From Neostapfia colusana (taxonomy: Eukaryota > Streptophyta > Magnoliopsida > Poales > Poaceae), in NCBI GenBank assembly GCA_030760725.1, contig JASWHV010000011.1, positions 85,599,765 through 85,663,764 on the forward strand: a stretch of 64,000 nucleotides of DNA, written 5' to 3'. This document shows, piece by piece, positions 23,436 through 36,224 of this stretch. Each line of letters opens with the position of its first letter. The stretch's first letter is position 1. Both the position numbers and the translations under genes were made by a program. Below the pieces are notes generated by a model, which did not search any database, had not been told where the DNA came from, and saw only the letters and a list, made by a program, of their open reading frames with translations.

Positions 23436-26400
23436 TGTGGCGGACCGGAATCCGCTCATCCAGGATCGCAGAGGGTGGTGCCACGCGATGCGACACCCAA
23501 CAGCACACGTCATAAGAACATAATATATTACATGGGAAAAACAACTGAAACTGTACAAACAGGTACAAACTTCAGTTACAACTATTGTTTATCTTACACA
23601 GCGGAAGTCTACACTATACAACTCACGCCCGCCTATTTAGCAAAAGTTGGTTGCCCAGCCCTAGGGCAACCCACACTAGCTGCACTCCTCAGCTCAGCAC
23701 GGCGTGTACGGCTCCCACTCAGCCGTGGTCCCCGACGGAGGGTAACCCTCGCCGGTGGACTCGTACTCCGAGTTCGTGGGTGGCTCCTCACCTGAAAAAC
23801 ACTTAAGCAGCAACCGTGAGCACGAAGGCTCAGCAAGGCTTAACCGACTCACCTAAGCATGAAACTCTACATGAGGTGTACAATGGACATAGGATAGTAA
23901 CATTTCAGCAAAAGGACACGCCTACAAGTTCATCCTTAGTTCATCTTTTAGCAACAAGTTACCAGTTCATGAAATCTGAAATTTAGTAAGCAGTATTTGG
24001 TGGCACACATGTAGCAATACAATTATATCAATCAGCATCATGGAATCAACATATTTCATCCATTAATCTACGTCACGACTCAGTGACCAAGTGGTACTCT
24101 TCACCGCGAGGGACGGTGAATCGACTCGATATACACCTGCAGGGAAACCCAAAGAGCACGTCACGTACGCCCATCCGTGGAGCTGCACAGCACGCTCACT
24201 CGATGTCGTACGGGACAACCTTTCACCCAACAGCCCAAACGTCGAACCGGTCGCACCGAAACGAGCAGGAGGTTCCCCACACGGAGCATCTCTCTATGCC
24301 CGTTGGCAGATTTCCACCTTGCTGCCCTCAACCTACACCTATAAATCGGTGTGCTATGCCTCGACGCCCGGAGGTTTAGGCTACGTCGGTTTATCGGGGC
24401 CCATATATACGATATGCCTTCGGTACGTTCAAACTTGGTCAGCATGGGCCGCACACGGCTCGGTCCTCAATCGACACGGACAGGGCTGCGCACACAAGAC
24501 TCCCTCTTGCTGCGCCCTAGCCCCTGTCTAGTCTCATTTTCATTACTAAGATGATCTCACATCACTCAACCGAACCCGTGTGTCCAAAGCCTATCTCGCG
24601 AGTAGATTCCAACTACTCGACTTGTACCGAAGTCCTATGAAGCTTTAAGCATAGCCTATCTATTCGAGGTCTTAGACCCTACCCTCACTCTTTTAGGAAC
24701 CTTTGGTTATGCAAGTGGGGTTTCATTCATCCTATACCTAATGCACATACATACTACACATGACACATGTAAACAAAGGAAAGCTTATAAAAAGGTTAAT
24801 GCAAACCGGGGCTTGCCTTGTTGCTGCTGGTCCGGAGTTAGTTCTTCATCCGGAAGAAGGAAGTCCAGCACTTCCGGAGTCTCTTCTTCAACGGCTACAC
24901 GTTAATGAAATACTACATGTTAATTTAGATGCAAATGTGAGTTTTAGAGTAAGACTTCTACTATTAGTTCTAATAACCAGCCTCTAACACCTGGAACTTT
25001 GTTTAAGAATTTAAAGATGAACTGGTGTTGGTGGTTTGGCTTGGACTTAATCACATGGTTAAATGCTAAGTGGTTTTCTCCCTTTTCCATATTAATCCCT
25101 TAAGTGGGTAAACAGGACAGGGGTGATCTAGAGCTCCAATGGAGCTGAGAATTTTCCTGTGAGTTCCTTGTCACAAGAAAACCCTCTGGACCAAACATTA
25201 GCACTTTTCATGGAGTGGTTTGCTCAGAATAATTCTCTTGGCAAATCAGCAAGGAAGAATTCATTCTGAGGTAATACCCCTGTTCATGCTCAACTTAATG
25301 AACTACAATTTCAATTATAGCTCATAGAGTTTGCATGAATTTTCCTAGCATTTTTTGAGTTAAGGTTTGCCCAGAATTGAATATCCAAGTTTTGGAAATT
25401 CTCTGAAAATGTTTCTGCATTCAAATGAACACAGCACCTTCCAATTTGAATTCCTCTGACCAAATCAACTCCAAATGGTATGAAACTTTTACAGGGGTTT
25501 ACTAATGCCCTAAAGAACATTCTGGCAAAATTTGGGGATTTTTGGATGAACCAAACTCCCTCTAAAATTCTTTTGCTGAAAAGCTTTAAAGAATTTTCCT
25601 GAATTAATTAATGGGTTTCATACAAATTGGGTTGTATATCTGGACAGAGCTAGGCAAGATGAATCCAACCCAATTTGAATCACTAAATTTGGAGCTTCCT
25701 AGCAGAAGTTATGGAGCTCTAAAGTTTGGGAAATTTCTGGAATTCGAATTAACCGGGAAAGTTCAAATTTCTGACAGCGGGCCCGGCTTCCACGTGTCAT
25801 CACCTCGGCTGCGCCACACGGGGCCACAGGATTGTTTTCCGCGCGTTCACAGCCGATCCGGTGCAACAGAAAATCCCCACACTGTGTCGCGAGAGACTGA
25901 CGAGCGGGCCCGGCCGGCTCGTCTTCTTCCTCGCGCCCGCCCTTTTTCCCGCGCCGCCCCCTCGCCGGCACACCTCGGCTGCTCGCCGGACTTGGCTTCC
26001 CGACCGTCTCCCGGCCGGAAACTCGCCGCCTGGGCCTATTTTTGCGTGCTGAACACGCTGGTACCGCCTGCTCTGGTCGGCGGTGGCCCTAACCTAGCTG
26101 GCGACGGTGCAGCGGCTCGGACTCTCTTCAGTTATGGCGCCCGGTCATCGTAGCCCACCAAAACCTCGGTGGAAAGGCTCTACAGCACCGGGGGATCTCA
26201 TGGAAGGTCGACAAGGCCATGCTAGGGCTCGGGGAGAGCTCTAACCTAGTCGTCACCGTGAGCCCGACCTTTCCCGTCCTAACCGCGGCTGGAAAACCGG
26301 GAAATACACCGGCTATAGCCAAAATTAAGCTAGGGTTGCGGAGCAAACTTGGGCGCCATCCAGTCTAGCTCCTGTGTGTGCAGTTTGATAAACTCTAAGC

Positions 26401-27516
26401 AATCATACGTCAGGAATTTGTGGGTTTCTTACCCGAGGGTAGTTCTGCACCGGTTGAAGACGTTTTGCGAAATTCGCCGGCGATGATCGGTCACTGGTTC
26501 TAGGCTTTGGGGTCGAGCAGCGTGGAGTCTAGGCGTGTCCAAAACTGCTCCTCCTTGGTCGTGACAAGTCTTCTGCCGAGCTGCCCACGGGAGCACCTTT
26601 GCTCGGTTCTCCCCGGCGGCCACGAAAACGTGGTTTTTCTCGGTGGGTAGTGGTTCAACTCGACTGGAAGTGATGCGGGGAGGGTGTGGGAGGTCTGAGG
26701 ATGTTGGTTTGCTGAGTTGCCGACGTTGGTACACGAGAGACGATCGCTCCCGAGCGAGTGGATCACAGCGGCGGCTCCTCGGCGCTCTGTCGTGCGAGAG
26801 GGCGGTGACTGGGGGTCGGTTCGTGGTCGTGGCGAGCTGGGGCACGGCTGGGAGTTACTGCGCCCCCACAAGGAGCTCGCCAGCGCGCGAGGGGAGAGCA
26901 GGAGGTGGCGCCCGGCGTTTTCACGGTGTGTCACGGTGGAGCCTCGGCTCTGTTCCGAGTGCAACACTTAGCCCCTAAGGCTGTTGACTTTTGTGCCATT
27001 TTAACCTCTCCAATGACATGTGGGACCCACTTGTCAGTGCTCCCCCACCCCTCAAAAGATCTCCAAAGCTTAGCCAGAGATGAATTCAAATATTTGGAGT
27101 TTGAAACTGACCTACATTTGTATGGTTGAGCTCATTTCCCCCAAATTCAAATGTATATTTGAATTCTTTGCATATTTGGATCCTTTTTGGAAAAATGGGT
27201 GGCCAACCTTTTCAAAAATTATTGAGACTCTGCCTCCCCACTAATTTGAACCTGAGGAATCCAAGTATGCCCTTTACTCCTTGTTTTAGCTGCTGCACTC
27301 CTGAATTTGAATGCAACAGTTTGGAAACACCCTCTCATGTGTGATCATATGTGTAGAATTTTCCCATGTTGTGAAAGTGTAAGTTTCCCCTCTAACCACT
27401 TCTTTGATAGAGGTTACTTGCTCTTCCCATTTTTTTTACCAGCTATCCACAACAAAACTGTGGTGTTGTGAGGTGCAGGAAAGTTTCTTGCAAGTCCCTT
27501 TTGTTGGGCTTTTACA
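23436..27516 (-). repeat. R3 5' LTR, 4081 bp
   Basis: This is the pair of 12922-17001. It ends on the plus strand with GGGCTTTTACA at 27516 and is followed by the ATGAG duplication. About 1% of positions differ from the 3' LTR, mostly transitions. Confidence 0.96.
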
Positions 27517-27521
27517 ATGAG
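27517..27521. other. R3 target site duplication, right copy (ATGAG)
   Basis: This is an exact repeat of 12917-12921. It also forms the last R2 pol codons before the insertion. Confidence 0.95.
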
Positions 27522-30146
27522 CACACATCCGAGCCCTTGTCTGGATGCGTCACAATATATGTCAAAGCTCTTGCTTACGTCTGGCAATACCAGAACTGGT
27601 GCTGTGGTTAGCCTTTTCTTGAGTTCCTCAAAACTTTCTTGGCAGGCTTGTGTCCATTGAAAGATTTTTCCCTTCATTAGCAACTCCGTCATAGGTTTTG
27701 CTATTTTAGAGAAGTCTTTAATGAAGCGCCGATAGTATCCTGCCATCCCAAGGAAACTCCGAATATCCCTCACGCTCTTCGGTTGGTCCCATTTCAGAAC
27801 ATCTCTCACCTTTCCAGGATCAACCGATACCCCTTCCTTGGAGATGATGTGGCCTAGGAAGGATATTTCCCTTAGCCAAAATTGGCACTTGTTGAGCTTG
27901 GCATATAACTGATGCTCGCGCAACTTCTGCAAAGTCAATCTCAGATGTTCTTCATGCTCCTCCTTACTTTTTGAATACACCATGATGTCGTCGATGAAAA
28001 CCACGACGAACTTGTCCAAGTACTACATGAAAACCTTATTCATAAGGTACATGAAGTATGCGGGTGCATTCGTCAATCCAAAAGACATAACGGTATATTC
28101 ATATGAACCATACCGCGTCCGAAAGGCTGTCTTAGGTATATCGGAGGGCTTAATCTTTAGCTGGAAATATCCCGACCGAAGATCAATCTTGGAGAACACT
28201 TGGGCTCCTTTCATTTGATCGAACAGGTCCTCTATACGGGGCAGAGGGTATTTATTCTTGATTGTTACCTCGTTGAGAGACCTGTAGTCCACGCACATTC
28301 TTTGGGTTCCGTCCTTCTTGTCCACGAAGAGTACCGGAGCTCCCCATGGTGATGAGCTTGGACGGATAAAACCCTTCTGCAACTGTTCTTGAATTTGCTT
28401 CTTTAGTTCAACTAACTCGGTGACGGGCATCCTATATGGTCTCTTAGCTATGGGTGCAGTTCCAGGTACCAAATCTATGGCAAACTCGATGTCCCGGTCA
28501 GGTGGCATACCTGGAAGTTCTTCCGGGAACACATCCGAAAATTCCTGAACCACTGGAATGTTGTCCAATGCTACTCCTTCAACATGGTTCAGATCCGGCC
28601 GTTCGGTTGCTTGCTGGGCTGACTCAAACTTGACACGGATACCGTGTTCATTTGTCAATTGCACGCTCCTCTCAGCGCATTGGATTACTCCATTGTGCTT
28701 GCTTAACCAGTCCATTCCGAGTATGATGTCAATTCCGTGGGAGTCCAAGACAATAAGGTTGGCAAGGAAGTCTACCCCCCTTATTTTAAGGCTTACCTTA
28801 GGACATACTATACTAGTCCTCATTTCTCCTCCGGGAGAATTAACTAACATAGCACATTCTAAGTGGGATACGGGTAGATGATGTTTGTCAACATATTTGG
28901 ATGATATGAAGGAATGTGATGCTCCAGAATCAAATAGAATGGTGGCTGGGTTGGAGTTGGCAAGGAACATACCAATTGCGACGTCCTCAGCCTGTTGTGC
29001 TTCCTCAGCAGTGACATGGTTAACGTGGCCACGAGCATTGTTCTGCGGTCCACGGTTCCCTTGGTTGTCCCCTCCGTTTGGTCGCTTGTTCTGCTTGGGT
29101 ACGTTACTTTGCTGTCCAGGGCCTCTCCTCGGGCACTGGTTAGCGAAGTGGCCTACTTCCCCGCATGCAAAGCATGCCCTGTTGCCTATGGTAGCAGGTA
29201 CGTTGGGGCGGGGGTTCTGAACAGGAGCGCCATTGTTAGGCCGGGGCGCAGGAGGCATGGGCACACGAGGTGCCGGTGCAACGAGCCGTTGCTGTGGTGG
29301 CTGACCAGGGCGGTACGTAGGAGCGGTCGATCCATACTGCGGTGCAGGGGGCATGTATCTAGGTCGTACGTTGCTCCCTTGGGGCTGGTATGGGATCTTC
29401 CTTTTGCACTCGCGCTCGATCTCTCGGATCTTGTTTTCCACCACAATAGCCTTATCAACCAGCTTCTGGAAGCTTACGTAGTCATTGTTGAGGAGCTGAA
29501 CTTGGATCTCATTGTTCAACCCTCTCATGAACATGTACTGCTTCCTCTGATCTGAGTTGACATCTTCGGGGGCATACCGGGACAGTTGTATGAACTTGTT
29601 GAGATATTCATTCACACTTTTCTGTCCTTGGCGGAGACCTTCAAACTCCTGCCTCTTGAGCATCATTACACCAACAGGGATGTAGTGGGAGCGGAAACTT
29701 TCCTTGAACTCAGTCCAAGTGATTGTCTCCGGGTTGGCATGGGCGTTGCTCAAGGCATCCCACCAGTCAGCAGCTGCTCCCATCAGTTGGTGCGACGCAA
29801 AGAGAACCTTCTCTCGGTCGTTGCACTGTACAATGGCAAGCTTCTTCTCCATGGATTTCAACCAATCATCGTCCTCCATTGGATCGCTTGCTTGAGCAAA
29901 GGTGGGTGGTCGAGTCCTCATGAACTCTCCCAACCTGTTATGAGCCGGCGGTGTTGGTGGCGGTGGTGCCGGATCGGGGTGCTGGTTGGCCTGCAACTGA
30001 CCCAAAGTTTGGATCATGGTTTGCATAAGCTGGTTTTGCATGGCCATCAACCTTTCTAGGTTGTTTTCGCCAGCTCCGGGGTTAGCAAGAACTTCCTCGT
30101 GGTCATCTTCCTGGACGTTCCTTCGGCTGGCGTTTCCTCTCACCAT
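27517..30146 (-). pseudogene. R2 gag-pol, 5' part: Gag, protease, RT, start of RNase H
   Basis: The frame starts at the ATG at 30146 (MVRGNASRRN). In order it encodes Gag (DDWLKSMEKKLAIVQC; YAPEDVNSDQRKQYMFMRGL), a CCHC knuckle (CFACGEVGHFANQC), protease (LFDSGASHSFI, about 28905), reverse transcriptase (KDGTQRMCVDYRSLNEV; SGYFQLKI; FGLTNAPAYFMYLMN) and RNase H to YCDASRQGLGCVL. A single in-frame TAG at 28020-28022 replaces the Glu codon expected just before the YLDKFVVVFIDD active-site segment; R4 has Glu there. The frame is then cut by R3 at 27517. Apart from the stop and the insertion, the domains look complete. Confidence 0.93.
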
Positions 30147-30574
30147 CTGTGAGAGAGAACGAAATAGAATAGAAGGTTAGAGGATTAGCTAGGTCCTTTC
30201 AACTATATGTATCAAGGTGAGTTGGACTATATATATTAGCCCTTATGAGGATGTGAGCAAGTGCGGAAACATCTCACACCTCCTTCTTCTTATGTGTGGA
30301 TATGGACAATGTTTTTGACACGTCCCACAACTCACACTAAGCACATATTCACAAGTAATCATCACAAGGGCCCACCCAACTCCTATTCAAGGATGGTTTC
30401 CTATGTCAAGGTGGTTTTAAAGGCCAATCTAGGCTATTCACCCTAGGGCGCTTCCTTTGGTCAGCGTAGCTTAGCTACCTGTGACTCCTATTTAGGGGTG
30501 TAACTTGCTGTTAACCCGTGTCTCTAATATCAATCTAAGGTTTCTAATTAGGCGTGTAACCTACTGTCAACCCG
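30147..30574 (-). other. R2 short leader
   Basis: There are about 430 bp between primer site and gag, much shorter than in R1 and R3. No ORF or extra gene is visible here. Confidence 0.7.
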
Positions 30575-30590
30575 TGGCTCTGATACCAAT
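30575..30590 (-). other. R2 primer binding site (tRNA-iMet type)
   Basis: The plus strand reads TGGCTCTGATACCAAT, which is ATTGGTATCAGAGCCA on the minus strand. One base separates it from the LTR end at 30592. Confidence 0.93.
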
Positions 30591-32739
30591 CTGCGACACC
30601 CTCAATTCTGTGGAAAACCACGAAACCGAGAACTAATGCATATGTGTGCCCAGGATGTTCATCACACATACACATACGTTCCACAAACTGAATTCAGATT
30701 ATATATTACCACGAATAACAGAGTTTATTACAACACCTTATGAGTCTTGGGCTCATGCTCACAGCGGAAGTCTTATTTCTATGCAGCGGAAGTCCTTATT
30801 TAAATGCGAAAGCAAAAACTAATGCGGAAGCAAAACTAAGCAGAAGTGGCTTCATCTCTACTCACTCCACAGGCAAGGTTGAGAACAGATCACACGCCAT
30901 AATGCTCTACTCGGTCTTCATAGTAGTCCTCTCTTGCTGTTGATGAAGAAATAATAATGCAAGTTTGAGTACAATGATGTACTCAGCAAGTGCGGGAATA
31001 ACACATGATATGCAGCTTATAAACAAGGTAGGCATAAAAGGTTTATTTGCAGAAAAGCAGTTCTGTAAAATCATGATAAACAGCAACTTAACTTTAGATG
31101 TAATCCCGGCACATATTAAATTACCAACATACCTCCATCACTTCCCGTGCTCCATCGAACATTAACCAATCTTTTATTCATACTCACGAATACCTCCTCG
31201 TATTCGCTACCATCTCATCTCATAAAACAACCTCGTCTCGCACCGAGACCAATCTCATGTCATGACCCATCAGTCATACAACCATCTCATCTCCCGGACT
31301 CCACAGTCCAAACCAAACCATAATCAATAACCATAACCAAGAACCTTCTCAATAACCATTCCAATAACCATCCCAGTAACCGTCCCATCTAATCATGGCA
31401 GTTTAGCCAGGTGCTCATGACCGTAAGCTCGGCTATCATGATAGTTTTAACAACTCTGCAGAGTTTGTACCTCTTTACCCACAAGTTTGTGATTTCGTCA
31501 CCCGTCGGTGACTGCAGAACCTCCATTTTACCAGTACACAGCCGTCAGTGTATGGTCAAGAGATCACAAAATAGCCTTTACAAAGGGGTTACTAGATGTA
31601 TGGACTCACTAAGGTTTCACCGGCAGGTTAGAATCTCCAATTCTCCCACCCACGGGCCCCCTCTTGTGCCATGCAGTTCCCAGGGCAGTCCTCACTCGAC
31701 TCCCATTCCCCGCGCCTTCCACAGTCCATAACACCCTAGCAACTTACCTAATTACTCAGCTAAGCCGCACCCATACTTGGCCTTGTGGTGGCACTGTTAT
31801 CCTGGCATGTGCATGCATGAACCGGTCCTTAGATCTACGGCAAGTAAAACCACCATCTCATGCTACCTCATTCACAAACCTGGGCTTGCCTAGATCTCCC
31901 TCCGATCCATGTTCATTAACCTCATCAGTTACTTATGATCAGTACAAGTGCAGTTAGCTAGACACATCTATCTCGCTTCCCGATCCCAGAGACTCAGCGA
32001 AGCATAAAGCAAAAACCATACCCGACTCATAAACTTCCCAGGCGACAAGGATGGTTTAATCAAAACTAGTAAACTCCTATAAAAGGGTTTCCCATCATGT
32101 TTGACTTAGCACACACACTTTTTCGCAAAACGAAATAGTTTTACCCAAAACATAGGATCAACATGGTCAAGGAGCACTTGCCTTGTTCTTGCGGTTCCGG
32201 TTGTTCTTGATTCTCAAAACCTGGTTGCTGTAGTTCTTCATAGACAGCTTCCTGAACCTGTCCTGCTATGTAGGATTCACGTGCATACAAGATTCACAGC
32301 AATCAATATCACGCGCAAACCTTAAACTAGATGCGATGATGCACATGCATGCTATCATATGATTTTTATTAGATTGGTGTGCTCTTGCATGGCTTGTATG
32401 GACAGAGGTGTTTGGATTAAAGGTGGACGTGGCGATGGTCTTGTCTTTTAGATCAAACTGATCATCAAGTGATCTGCCCACGAAAACGCTTCTGTTCGAA
32501 AGGAATCGAAGAACAGATGCAAAGAGATGAACACAGTGATGTCGTAAGGTGGTATTGAAGTCCTACCTCACGCTCTTCTTGTCTTCGGGGTCCTCCTCAG
32601 ACCGCTCGGTTCTTCTCCGATGATCTCCCTTGTTGCGCTTCGGCGATGTTTTGCTCGGTGAGTTAGGGCTAGGGCTCTAAGTCGTCGGCTCAGGATTTGA
32701 AAGAGAAGTTCGTGGTTTCGGCCAGAGGTTTTTGGGTTC

Positions 32740-32748
32740 TATTTATAA
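32740..32748 (-). promoter_or_regulatory. TATA box of R2 LTR
   Basis: The plus strand CTATTTATA is TATAAATAG on the minus strand, about 0.85 kb into the LTR and downstream of the CACGTG array. It is the likely core promoter. Confidence 0.6.
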
Positions 32749-32931
32749 TCGGGAAGAGAAGAGTCCTAATCTGATCGAATCCCGAATAAGAGTCTTATTC
32801 AGATCTTTGTTGGATCCTGACGTCTTATCTTCGGTAACCATTGTATATTTTAGATCGGTTTCTGTTGCGTACCGGTGTCCTTACGCGTAACAGCTGCTTC
32901 AGAACTCGTTACCTCCGTGATGATGAGCTCC

Positions 32932-33445
32932 AGAAGCTCCACGTGTCCTCCGGGCCTGGTATCTCTTCGTCCGCAGAGACGAGCTCCGGTTGTGCCGCGC
33001 GTCAATCGATCGAGACCCCCCTCTTCTTCGGAGGTGAGCAACGCGCACACCACGTGTGGGTGCCGGTCTTTCCGCTCTCCTTTCCTCAGGGACATGCCTC
33101 GAGGTCGACACGTGTTTAGCTGCGACGGACCTTCCGGAGATAAGCTCCGGTGGCGACACGTGTTCGATAGACCCGGACTTCTCTGAGATGAGCTCCGTGA
33201 TTGACACGTATCCCGCGCGACGGGTCCTCTTATTTTCGCGAGGACCAGCTCCGAGGATGACACGTGTCCTATAAAAAAATGCCTTTGCTTCTTCCGCAGA
33301 GGCTAGCTCCGCGGGCAGCACGTGTCCCACAGGGTCGGGCCTCTTTCCAATTGCGGAGGTGACCCCCGAGCCTGCCACGTAGCTAGTTTAGCGGCGGACC
33401 TCTCCCAATTTCTTGGGGATGCGCTCTGAACATGCCACGTGATCT
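32932..33445 (-). promoter_or_regulatory. Array of CACGTG (G-box) units in R2 U3
   Basis: CACGTG occurs at 32940, 33051, 33109, 33157, 33261, 33319 and 33436, and a near match CACGTA at 33205 and 33376. Spacing is 48-60 bp for most of the array. Several units also carry AGCTCCG about 10-15 bp before the box. The array lies 190-700 bp upstream of the TATA box, where an enhancer would be. G-boxes are known plant bZIP and bHLH binding sites; activity here is inferred. Confidence 0.7.
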
Positions 33446-33591
33446 GCTGGCCGTGGAAGTTGCCTTCGGTGGTCTCAGAGAGCTTTATTGGCTATCCTTT
33501 TGATACTTGTCTCTGTTCCTACTTTTCTTAAAATGTTTTTCTTTTTCATAAAACATGAACATATGCTGACACCCGAGATGAGGGTGTCACA

Positions 33592-36224
33592 ACCAGCTGC
33601 TTCCCTCTCCGCGCGCTGGCGCCGAGGGCGACTGGCTCGCGCCCCCATGTGACCGGCACCGCCTCAGCCGAGCAGGAGTCGGCCGGCTTTATCTTCTCGC
33701 GGGCAAACCCGAGCAGCGGCATTGTTTCTCGCCGCAGCTCTCTGCTCAATCGGGAAAACCAGCAAAACCATCTCCTCCTTCGTCCCTGAGCTGCTAGACA
33801 GCCACCTGAGCTCGCACTCCACCTCTCCAACGCCAGAAACCTCGAGCTCCGACCTCCTTTGCCCGAGAGCGATCGCCACAGCGGCGACTTAACCTCAGCC
33901 GAGAGTCAGGCGCCCGTGGGCAGCGTTCCACAGGCGTTTTCACGGTCCAGCGAGAGAGGCAACAGGAGCGCGCGACCACCGTGCAGCTCTCCTCTAAGTT
34001 TGGGAGCCAACCGTGAAGAATCCGTAGAGAATTTCCAGTTTTTGCTCCGGCGACCGTAAACCGAGCTTCCGGTACGGTTTCTTTAAATTCTCGCTCTATG
34101 GTCTTTCGGAGGTCATCAAATCTTGCACATAGACGCTGGACTAGCCGGCGATCAAGTTCTTTTCTGCATCCGTAGCGTGAAACTGTCTAGGAGTGACGAA
34201 TTTCAAGCTCGATCGAGGGCGGTCATGGCGGGCACGATCGGTCACACGGTGCCGACCGACTTACCGCCATCCCTGAACCCTTTTGACACCTTGTCGAGCT
34301 TCCTAGAGGTACACTGATGCTGTAGGGCCGTTTGTTCAAGGTGTTGGCAGGTTTAGAAACTACGGTCGACGGTGTCGAACCTCAACCGAGGCCGTGGCAC
34401 GTCGCCGAGCTATTTCCGGTCACCCCCAGACCGACCTGTCACCACCGACGTGTTCCTCGACGTCGACAACCCCCTGGCGGTGATTTTCAGGCCTTGGGAG
34501 GTCCGGCAGCGGCGAGCCGGCGAGCCCCGAGTCTGCTCCGGCGAGGTCGGCGGCGCGGGCGCGAGAGAACGGCGGGAGGAAGACGAAGCCGGCTGGCCCG
34601 CGTGTCAGCGGCTGAAGAATTTAAATCGGGATCGGGTGTGGCCAGGGATCGGCTGTGCTGGCGCGCGAATATCCTGTGAGCTCCGTTGTGCCGGACACCT
34701 CCGCGCTCGACACGTGTGGTATCTCCGGTGTACCGGACACCTCCGCGCTCGACACGTGTCCCCGCGGGCCCCGAGAGTTTAAACTATTCCCCTGATTTTC
34801 AGAATTCTTCCAAACTTCAAATCCTCATAACTTTGGCTAGAGAGCTCCAAATTGGGTGAACCAAATTTTGTTGGATTCAGCTCTCTGAGCACTTTCCAGC
34901 AATACCAAATTCAGCTCATAAAAGTGAATAGTTTTCCATAATTAAATCCCTAAAGTTTAAAATGTTGGGAATTTTATCTGGAGAACTACTTTATGAAAAA
35001 TTCTGAAATTTGGCGGAAAGGTTCATTGGAGAATCCCTGAATCCCAGTAAAATTTCCAGACTCATCCAAGTTCATTTACTTACCCTAATTGGGTGATTAA
35101 GGGGACTGCCCAGAGAAAATAGAAAAATGTATAGAAACATTTTTCAGATTTTCTCCAATCTTAATTAGGACATAACTTTCTGTAGGTTTCTTCAAATGAC
35201 ATGAAACCAATTCCATTAGAACCATCCTAAATTCTAGTTTCCAGAAAGTAATGGTGGGAGCCATGAAAAACCCTGAAATTACTTAGAGGCTCAATTATTG
35301 ACCAATGAGGCTTTTATTTGTACAAGGTTCAATTGAACTTTGTTTCAAATAAAACATGGTCACAACTCTGGTTAGAACCCTACCAATCCACCATAAAAAT
35401 TTCAGAACCAAAGGGGAGGGCTAGCTAGAGTTATTAGCAATTATGTACTTAAGTTCACACATTGCATTTAAATTTACATGTAGTATTATATTCAACGTGT
35501 AGCCATTGAAGAAGAGACCCCGGAAGTGCTGGATTTCCTCCTTCCGTAAGAGGAACTAACCTCTGACCAGCAGCAACAAGGCAAGCCCCGGGTTGCATTA
35601 ACCTTTTTATAAATTTTATTTTGTTTACATGTGTCATATGAAGTATGTATGTGCATTAGGTATAGGATGAATGAAACCCCACCTGCATAACCAAAGGTTC
35701 CTAGAAGAGTGAGGGTAGTGTTTAGAACATCGAGTAGAAAAGCTATGCTTAAAGATTCATAGGGCTTCGGTACAAGTCGAGTAGTTGGAATCTACTCGCG
35801 AGATAGGCTTGGGGACACACGGGTTCGGTTGAGTGATGTGAGATCACTTTAGTAATGAAAATGAGACTAGGCAGGGGCTAGGGCGCAGCAAGAGAGAGTC
35901 TTGTGTGCGCGGCCCTGCCCGTGTCGATTGAGGACCGATCCGTGTGCGGCCCTGCTGAACAAGTATTGAACGTACCGAAGGCATATCGGATATATGGGCC
36001 CCGATAAACTGATGTAGCCTAAACCTCCGGGCGTCGAGGCATAACGCACCGATTTATAGGTGTAGGCTGAGGGCAGCAAGGTGGAAATCTGCCAACGGGC
36101 ATAGAGAGATGCTCCGTGTGGGGAACCTCCTGCTCGTTTCGGTGCGACCGGTTCGACGTTTGGGCTGTTGGGTGAAAGGTTGTCCCGTACGACATCGAGT
36201 GAGCGTGCTGTGCAGCTCCATGGA
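33592..36224 (+). repeat. R5 LTR, left segment (interrupted by R2 on the left and R4 on the right)
   Basis: This segment continues after R4 at 48947. Its right part (35450-36224) is clearly homologous to the reverse complement of the R3 LTR, for example the block around 36090-36220 against 13660-13800. The middle (34790-35450) is AT-rich like the matching parts of R1 and R3. The left part (33592-34790) is GC-rich. By comparison with R3, roughly 0.7 kb of the LTR start should lie beyond R2, outside the window. Open frames here are short, overlapping and not supported as genes. Confidence 0.82.
34691..34759 (+). repeat. Direct repeat with CACGTG in R5 LTR
   Basis: A 27-bp sequence starting CCGGACACCTCCGCGCTCGA and ending CACGTGT occurs at 34691-34717 and 34733-34759, a 42-bp period. 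It resembles the CACGTG units of R2 U3. Confidence 0.8.

Larger units (their letters stand above)
12922..27516 (-). mobile_element. R3: nearly intact Ty3/gypsy chromovirus, 14.6 kb
   Basis: R3 has two LTRs of 4080 and 4081 bp, a primer site, a 1.8 kb leader, gag-pol on the minus strand and a polypurine tract. It is flanked by the perfect 5-bp duplication ATGAG. I counted about 40 differences between its LTRs (about 1%), so it is young. The only obvious coding lesion is one frameshift in gag. The chromodomain and long LTRs suggest the Tekay/Del lineage. Its leader and LTR share blocks with R1 and R5, which makes it the best candidate for an autonomous donor of R1. Confidence 0.96.
10866..33591 (-). 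mobile_element. R2: Ty3/gypsy chromovirus, interrupted by R3 and (in its 3' LTR) by R1
   Basis: Reading on the minus strand, R2 has a complete 5' LTR (33591-30592), primer site, gag-pol (30146-27517, resuming at 12921-11047), polypurine tract and the first 169 bp of its 3' LTR (11034-10866). The rest of that LTR must lie left of the window, because R1 inserted there. R3 (12922-27516) splits the RNase H coding region. The chromodomain at the end of pol marks it as a chromovirus, probably Tekay/Del-like from its long LTRs. Its right flank at 33592 is the R5 LTR. Confidence 0.93.
30592..33591 (-). repeat. R2 5' LTR, 3000 bp
   Basis: On the minus strand it begins TGTGACACCC (33591) and ends GGGTGTCGCA (30592). 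The first 169 bp match the partial 3' LTR at 10866-11034. U3 is GC-rich and holds a CACGTG array. The remainder includes a stretch of loosely repeated AATAACCA-like words around 31318-31385. No coding frame is supported. Confidence 0.94.

Noticed and set aside
25611..26153. 180-codon frame in the R3 5' LTR
   Set aside because: The corresponding place in the 3' LTR (near 15135) has a stop, and the sequence is promoter or U3-like with no recognisable domain.
32932..33445. CRISPR-like spaced repeats
   Set aside because: Spacing varies (48-60 bp, with one gap of 111), units are imperfect and the setting is a plant LTR.
33592..34790. Several GC-rich open frames (for example 34332-34782) that look like a plant gene start
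   Set aside because: They lie inside the R5 LTR, overlap on both strands and have no homologous protein in the window. The comparable GC-rich parts of the R1 and R3 LTRs behave the same way.
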